Notes under the pieces: generated by a model | Databases searched by the model: none | What the model saw: only the letters and a program-made list of their open reading frames with translations | Told to the model about the DNA's origin: nothing | Shown: positions 57,125-64,000 of the stretch, piece after piece | Numbering within the stretch: position 1 is the stretch's first letter | Layout of the letters: every line of letters starts with the position of its first letter | DNA from: Hymenopellis radicata | Lineage: Eukaryota; Basidiomycota; Agaricomycetes; Agaricales; Physalacriaceae | Direction of reading: 5' to 3' | NCBI GenBank assembly: GCA_015501595.1 | Contig: JADNRX010000063.1 | Span: 62,001-126,000, forward strand | DNA: 64,000 nt | Position numbers and translations under genes: made by a program

Positions 57125-60100
57125 ATGTCGGGACGTCCAGGGCATAGCCAGGAGGGCTACCCATCATCGTCGCCCTCGTCATTTGACGCCCACCAGAACG
57201 ACCCGTTCAGCCCGCCTACACGCCGGTATTACGACAACGATTCAGAGGACTATGGTCGCAGAGATACCTACGCCTCTGACAACAGCAACGCCGGCTTTTA
57301 CGACCATAACGGTGCTTATGACCCATATCGTGCGTGCCATGCCCTCTCTGCACTCTCTTGCGATGTTGACATGTGTCGGCTTCAGCTCCACAAGACAACG
57401 ATTCTGACGGTGACGTTTACGGGCAGCGTTATGCGCCCTCTGCCGAGTCGCTTGGTGTGCCACGCGTAAACCAGTCAGAGTCCTCAACGCCCACATTCGT
57501 TGACTATGGTGCCTCGGCGGGCGGTCGTGATGCTTATCCGGCCTGGTCGACTGAGCGCAACATTCCGCTCTCGAAAGAGGAAATCGAAGATATCTTCCTT
57601 GATCTCACTCAGAAATTCGGCTTTCAGAGGGATTCTATGAGGAACATGGTGCGTTTTTGCTTCTTCTCCCCAGTTCAACCAATTCTAACATCCCGTCGCA
57701 GTTTGATTTCCTAATGCAGCTGCTTGATAGCCGAGCATCCCGTATGGCGCCAAACCAAGCCCTCCTCACACTGCACGCCGACTACATCGGTGGCCATAAC
57801 GCGAATTATCGCAAGTGGTACTTTGCTGCCCAGCTTGACCTTGACGATGCTGTCGGTCAAGTGCAAAATCCTGGCCTCACCCGCTTAAAGTCCAAGAAGG
57901 GTGGGAAACGACCCACCCACGAAAAGTCGCTAAACACCGCCATCGAGCGCTGGCGACAGGCGATGAACAACATGAGCCAGTACGATCGCCTACGCCAGAT
58001 TGCCCTCTACCTTCTTCTTTGGGGAGAGGCCGCCCAGGTTCGATTCGTACCAGAGTGCCTGTGCTTCATTTTCAAGTGTGCGGACGATTATTACCGGTCG
58101 CCGGAGTGCCAGAATAGGATGGAGCCTGTACCGGAAGGTCTTTATCTGCGGGCTGTGGTGAAACCCTTGTACCGGTTCATTCGTGACCAAGGGTACGAGG
58201 TTGTCGATGGAAAGTTCGTCAGGAGGGAGCGGGACCACGAAGATATCATTGGGTACGACGATGTCAACCAGCTTTTCTGGTATCCCGAGGGAATCGCGCG
58301 GATCGTTCTCAACGACAAAACACGGCTCGTTGATCTAGCGCCCGCCCAGCGTTTCATGAAGTTCGACCGGATAGATTGGAACCGGGCGTTCTTCAAAACG
58401 TACTATGAGCGTCGTTCGTTTGGACATCTTCTCGTCAACTTCAACCGAATCTGGGTTATCCATATTTCCGTCTATTACTTCTACACGGCCTACAACTCCC
58501 CAACCATCTACCAGGTCAATGACAAGGATGTGACGTCTTTAGCGTGGAGTGCTACAGCCCTTGGAGGCGCAGTTGCCACCGTCATTATGATCCTCGCTAC
58601 GCTTACTGAATTCTCGTACATCCCGACCACCTGGAACAACACTTCTCACCTCACGCGACGTCTGGTGTTCCTTCTCATCACGCTTGCGCTTACCGCCGGG
58701 CCCACGTTCTACGTCGCCATCGCCGAGTCGAGTGGCAATGGTGGCCAACTTACCCTCATCCTTGGTATCGTCCAATTTTGGATATCCGTCGTCGCCACAC
58801 TGCTCTTCGCCTTCATGCCCTCTGGCCGTATGTTCGGCGACAGGGTTGCGGGCAAGTCAAGAAAATACCTCGCAAGTCAAACATTCACGGCTAGTTATCC
58901 GGCGTTGGCATCGACGAGTCGTTTCGCTTCCGTGATGCTTTGGGTTCTCGTTTTCGGTTGTAAATTTGTGGAGTCGTACTTCTTCCTGACACTGTCCTTC
59001 CGTGACCCCATCCGCGTCATGGTTGGCATGAAGATCCAGAACTGCAGTGACCGCTTTTGGGGTAACAACCTTTGCACGAACCACGCGGCGTTCACGCTCA
59101 CGATCATGTATATCATGGACTTGGCGCTCTTCTTCTTGGACACCTTCCTGTGGTACATCATCTGGAATACGGTTATCAGTATCGGACGGTCTTTCTCCCT
59201 TGGACTTTCTATCTGGACGCCATGGAAGGATATTTACACAAGGTTACCGAAGCGGATATACGCGAAACTGCTGGCGACAAACGACATGGAAGTAAAGTAC
59301 AAGCCCAAGGTGAGCGCCTCAGTGCTTTGCGTCGCTTCTGCATCTAACACGCTTTGTGCAGGTCCTTGTGTCCCAGATTTGGAACGCCGTCATTATCTCC
59401 ATGTACCGCGAGCATCTTCTCTCGATTGATCACGTTCAGAAGCTGCTTTACCACCAAGTCGACGCGGGTGCTGCCGCTGGTGGTCGTCGTAGTTTGAGAG
59501 CCCCTCCGTTCTTCATCTCGCAGAACGACAAGGGCTTCCGCGGAGAATTCTTTCCTCCAGGTAGCGAAGCCGAACGGCGCATTTCGTTCTTTGCCCAGTC
59601 GCTTACAACCGCCATGCCTCCTCCACTTCCTGTCGACGCCATGCCCACTTTCACTGTCCTTACGCCTCACTATAGTGAAAAGGTTCGTGCATTTTGACAA
59701 TCACATTTCGTCTCTCACCATCTATGTTAGATTCTTCTCTCGCTTCGTGAGATCATTCGTGAAGAAGACAAGAACACTCGGGTCACACTCTTGGAGTACC
59801 TGAAGCAGCTTCACCCTATCGAGTGGGACAACTTTGTCAAGGATACCAAGATTCTCGCTGAAGAGTCGGCAACGTTTAACGGCGTCACACCCTTCAATGA
59901 CGAAAAGCAGACCAAAACAGACGACTTGCCTTTCTACTTTATCGGTTTCAAGAGTGCAGCGCCGGAGTTCACCCTTCGTACCCGAATTTGGGCTTCCCTT
60001 CGCGCTCAGACTCTCTATCGCACGGTTTCCGGCATGATGAACTATTCCAAGGCGATCAAGCTGCTCTACCGTGTCGAGAACCCGGAGGTTGTTCAGCTTT

Positions 60101-62964
60101 TCGGCGGCAACACCGACAAGCTTGAGCGCGAGCTTGAACGTATGGCGCGTCGCAAGTTCAAGTTTGTCGTCTCCATGCAACGGTACTCGAAGTTCAACAA
60201 GGAGGAACAGGAGAATGCGGAATTCTTGCTTCGGGCGTATCCTGATCTTCAAATCGCATTTTTGGAGGAAGAGCCAGCTCGCAAAGAGGGTGGTGATCTA
60301 GGATTTTCTCTGCGCTTATCGACGGACACAGCGAGTTCATGGAAAATGGCAAGCGCAAGGCCAAGTTCCGCATTGAGCTGCCCGGTAATCCAATCTTGGG
60401 CGACGGCAAGTCTGACAACCAGAATCACGCCATCATTTTCTATCGCGGCGAATACCTCAGTTGATTGACGCCAATCAGGATCACTATCTCGAGGAGTGCT
60501 TGAAAATTCGTAACATCCTGCCGAGTTCGAGGAGCTCAACCCGACCAATCAGAGCCCTTACGCTCATGGGGTCACAAGGACTTCAAACGCACTCCGGTGG
60601 CCATCGTCGGTGCCGTGAATATATCTTCTCGGAGAACATTGGTATTCTTGGTGATCTCGCTGCCGGCAAGAGCAGACGTTTTGGTACCCTCGGGCACGTC
60701 AATGGCTTGGATTGGTGGTAAACTGCACTACGGTCACCCTGATTTCCTCAATGCGCTCTTCATGAACACTCGTGGCGGTGTGTCGAAGGCGCAGAAGGGC
60801 TTACACTTGAACGAAGATATTACGCCGGCATGAACGCATTTGGTCGCGGGGCTCGTATCAAACACGGAGTACTTCCAGTGCGGGAAGGGCCGAGATCTTG
60901 GATTCGGCACCATTCTGAACTTCCAGACGAAGATTGGTACTGGTATGGGCGAGCAGCTGTTGAGTCGAGAGTACTACTATCTCGGGACGCAACTGCCCAT
61001 CGACCGATTCCTGACTTTCTACTATGGTCATCCGGGATTCCAGATCAATAACATGTTGGTTATTCTTTCGGTGCAGCTTTTCATCTTGACCAGTGAGTTT
61101 TCCCGCTTTCCATCTTCCCTGTCTTACGATCGTCTTAGTGGTCTTCATTGGGTCGTTGTCTAGCGTTACCATATGTCGCTACACCGGCGATGGACAATTC
61201 ATTGGCGGACAAGCGGGTTGCTACAATTTGGACCCCGTGTTTGATTGGATCAAGCGTTGCATCCTCAGTATCTTTTTGGTGTTCATGATCGCATTCTTGC
61301 CATTGTTCTTACAAGGTACATCTATTTCGTCTCCGCGTCACCAACGTATATTAACATCGTGCAGAATTGGTCGAGCGTGGTACATGGAAGGCTATCGTTC
61401 GGTTGGCGAAACAGTTCGGCTCGCTTTCGCCTGTGTTCGAAATCTTCTCTACCCAGATTCAGACGCATTCCGTTCTGAGCAATCTAACGTTCGGCGGTGC
61501 TCGTATATCGCTACTGGTCGTGGTTTCGCCACGAGTCGGATACCCTTCAACATCCTCTTCTCGCGTTTCGCCGGCCTAGTATCTACTTGGGGCGCACACT
61601 GCTTATGCTGTTGTATGTGACGCTGACGTTATGGACGCCATACTTGATCTACTTCTGGATATCCATCGTCGCGCTGTGTATTGCCCTTCGTGTTCAACCC
61701 TCATCAGTTTGCCTTCTCTGATTTCTTGGTCGACTACCGGTATGTTAAATCGCTTTCTCGGAAACTTTGCTCATCTTGCGTTCAGAGAATACATTCGATG
61801 GATGTCCCGGGGTAACTCTCGTCGCACAACAACTCTTGGATCGGATATTGTCGGTTATCCCGCACGATGATACAGGTTATAAAAAGAAAAAGCTTGGGCA
61901 TCCGTCGGAAAAGCTCTCGGGAGATCTTCCTCGTGCTACCTGGCATGCCGTGTTGTTCTCAGAAGTGATCTTCCCCGTGATCATGGCCATTCTCTTCGTC
62001 ATAGCGTACATGTTCGTCAAGTCGTTCCCTGTCGACGGCGAAACGCCCCCTAGTCCTCTCGTTCGCATCGCTGTGATTTCTTTGGGTCCTATCGTGTGGA
62101 ATGCCGCAATCCTTTTGACGCTCTTCATTATCAGCATCTTTTTAGGACCCATGCTTGATCCCGTGGTCCAATGTTCGGATCTGTAATGGCTTTCATTGCC
62201 ACTTCCTGGGTTTCGCTCGGCATGATTGGATTCTTTGAGTTCTTGGTATGTAGCATGTTTTCTCCTTGTGCCCAAGCTGAACATTTTGGTAGTGGTTCTT
62301 GGAACGCTGGGATACATCTCATGCCGTCTTGGGGCTAATCGCTTGCGTGGCCATCCAACGTGCGGTGCACAAATTCTCATTTCGGTGTTCTTGTCCCGTG
62401 AGTTCAAGCACGACGAAACAAACCGAGCATGGTGGACAGGTCGGTGGTATGGACGCGGATTGGGTGCCCACGTCATGTCGCAGCCGGCCAGAGAATACAT
62501 CGTCAAGATCATCGAACTTTCGCTATGGAGTTCTGACCTCATCATCGGCCACATTCTGTTGCTCATGCTCAGTCTCCCCATCTTCATACCATATTTCGAT
62601 CGCTTCCATGCAACGTTATTATGTACGTCGCGGCCTTGCCTCCTCTTCAATTTCACTAACAAGTTTCTCAGTCTGGTTACGACCGTCTAAACAAATTCGT
62701 GCTCCCGTTTATTCCATCAAACAACGGAAGACTCGTCGCAAGATTGTAAGCGCGCATCTCCTACCTGAAGTCTTGTTATTGATTTGCGATTAGATTGTGA
62801 AGTACGGTTTGCTATACATTGCTGTGATTGTTCTCTTTGCGGTGTTGATCGCCCTTCGTAAGTGACTATGTTTTCCTTGACTTTACTTTGCTGAAGTAGC
62901 CTCCTCAGCCATTGTCTTCCACACGACCCTCAAATTCGACTGCTCGATATGCAACAGTCTGTAA
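57125..62964 (+). CDS. FKS1: 1,3-beta-glucan synthase catalytic subunit (FKS family)
   Basis: Plasma-membrane synthase making cell-wall 1,3-beta-glucan from UDP-glucose; target class of echinocandins. The soluble N-terminus ([40 protein letters not shown]) leads to the FKS1 domain: [60 protein letters not shown]. Six helices follow, with the hot-spot 1 region [13 protein letters not shown] (FLTLSxRDP type). Central glucan-synthase domain: [74 protein letters not shown], later [20 protein letters not shown] and [21 protein letters not shown]-terminal helices end [20 protein letters not shown]. Up to 60290 the frames are clean; from 60290 to 62400 about 17 one- or two-base losses break the frame although every protein block between them is conserved. 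Full product would be about 1,750 residues. Confidence 0.95.
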
Positions 62965-63918
62965 ACGGACCATGATTCTTATGAATATATTAGACTTTGC
63001 CCACTGTATTTTGACGTTTCGATTCCCCATAATCTCTGGCGCTGTCATGGACTCCTTCCGTACATAGGATAATCTCATTCATGGACATTTACTGTAAGCC
63101 TATCAATACCAAATACTATCATATTGTCGCTCTCTCTCTTTCGAGTGCGTTAGTTAGATCTTAGAGGTAGGCAACAGTCTCGAGTCCATGCGCCTCTTTC
63201 ATGTATCTCCTTTTGATTGTCTGGTTTTAACTCGTGCGTAAACGGCCGAGATCGTCGAAACACACACAAGGTCTTCGCTTCTTTAACCTTTTTTGGCCGC
63301 TCGAGCGCTCATGTCGAATGTAACAGGTACCTCCGGATTCCTATTCCATATTTGAGACGCCGTTGTGATGGATATCGGTTGGCTATCCGGGCTAGCCATA
63401 CGGCATGAACTTGACATGAACCTTGTCGTGTCTTGGAAGGACGAGAAGTTGATCACCTAATATGGAAATCGTTCCTTTCCCATTGACTTTTCGTGCATCG
63501 ACGTATGGGCAGCCGTTATTTTTGGTGTATATCACCGAGACGCTCCACAGCGCACGGATAATCTGTTGCAGATGAACAGCGTCCGTGACCAGCGCGCATA
63601 TGGAGGCATATGGCCTAATATCATGTTCTTGATTCCGCCGCCTCGCAACAACCTTTTGTGCTGCACGGTTGGCTGGTTCTTGGGCGCAACGTGATACACC
63701 CGTGCGTGGCTGCTCATGGCACTAGGCCCGTAATTCATCTGTCTGAGGCAGGAGAGGCCTTGTGCTTCGTCGCGACAAGCATGCGCGTCTGGGACCTGAT
63801 CGATCCTGTGATTAGCGGTCGAGCTCTGCGGGAGGTAGTTAAATAGCTGGCTGTGGATGGTGGGTTTCGTTATCTCGTCGGTCTAACACACACTACTGAA
63901 CAAGAAGAAAAGAAGAAG
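62965..63918. other. Intergenic region right of FKS1
   Basis: About 0.95 kb. FKS1 3' flank, then the promoter of the secreted-protein gene at the right edge. No coding or repeat feature recognised; the last part is A/G-rich (caagaagaaaagaagaag) just before the ATG. Confidence 0.45.
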
Positions 63919-64000
63919 ATGTTGCGCCTCTCTGCTGTTGCTTTCGCTTGCTTTGGCCTCTGGCGCGTTCGCGCGTACATTCACTGTATGTCTTGTGATT
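63919..64000 (+). CDS. Secreted protein, first exon only (cut by right edge)
   Basis: ATG at 63919 opens a signal-peptide-like stretch MLRLSAVAFA; one missing base near 63950 would continue it as LALASGAFARTFT directly to a canonical donor gtatgt. The strict frame reads CFGLWRVRAYIH instead. The opening ending ARTFTV resembles thaumatin-like and similar small secreted proteins of mushrooms, but with so little sequence the family is a guess. Confidence 0.45.
   Translation, partial: MLRLSAVAFACFGLWRVRAYIHCMSCD

Noticed and set aside
60290..62400. FKS1 as a pseudogene
   Set aside because: Conserved blocks are intact between breaks and no stop-creating substitutions were found; indels alone, clustered in one patch, point to sequence error.

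Overview
This window is nuclear DNA of a mushroom-forming basidiomycete (Agaricomycetes). The evidence is a dense gene layout on both strands, many GT-AG introns of about 45-60 bp, nearest-family matches to typical agaricomycete proteins (Zn2Cys6 regulator with the CTFLGPSRKRGPPKGYI signature, DUF7587, F-box, HELGH-motif and small secreted families), and a complete-length FKS-type 1,3-beta-glucan synthase locus. No rRNA, tRNA or CRISPR array was recognised. About 29 protein genes are supported, plus several weak small candidates and relics.

Layout. 1-1.3 kb: 5' part of a Zn2Cys6 transcription factor (minus, runs off the left edge). 3.0-6.4 kb: Sds3-type subunit of a histone deacetylase complex. 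7.8-9.5 kb: NADP isocitrate dehydrogenase with a mitochondrial leader. 9.9-11.3 kb: uncharacterised protein, head to head with NOP10. 12.4-14.7 kb: secreted GH47 alpha-mannosidase. 15.1-16.9 kb: uncharacterised disordered protein. 17.0-18.8 kb: AT-rich gene-free island with a TA-flanked inverted-repeat element. 18.8-25.2 kb: cation/proton antiporter, M20 dipeptidase (Dug1 type), purine nucleoside phosphorylase, small secreted protein. 25.7-28.6 kb: HELGH protein and a shortened methyltransferase. 29.6-42.7 kb: housekeeping-rich block (exosome RRP4, CmcJ/AsaB-like enzyme, COMPASS subunit Swd1/RbBP5, APC transporter, YIPF protein, tRNA t6A dehydratase, O-methyltransferase). 42.9-50.3 kb: DUF7587 protein, small unknown, F-box protein, acidic unknown. 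50.3-57.1 kb: gene-poor accessory region holding a duplicated module: a predicted PD-(D/E)XK-like protein, a small two-helix membrane protein and a sugar-transporter relic. 57.1-63.0 kb: FKS1. The right edge enters a secreted-protein gene.

The genes do not form one pathway. Chromatin (Sds3, Swd1), RNA (NOP10, RRP4, t6A dehydratase), purine/glutathione salvage (PNP, Dug1-like) and cell-wall functions (FKS1, GH47) sit side by side, mostly as divergent or convergent pairs.

A striking property is reading-frame breaks inside otherwise perfectly conserved proteins, above all about 17 in 2.1 kb of FKS1. Nearly all are missing single bases, often in homopolymers, with no accompanying amino-acid decay. 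I read most of these as assembly errors, not pseudogenes; several gene models below therefore cannot be translated in one frame from this sequence.
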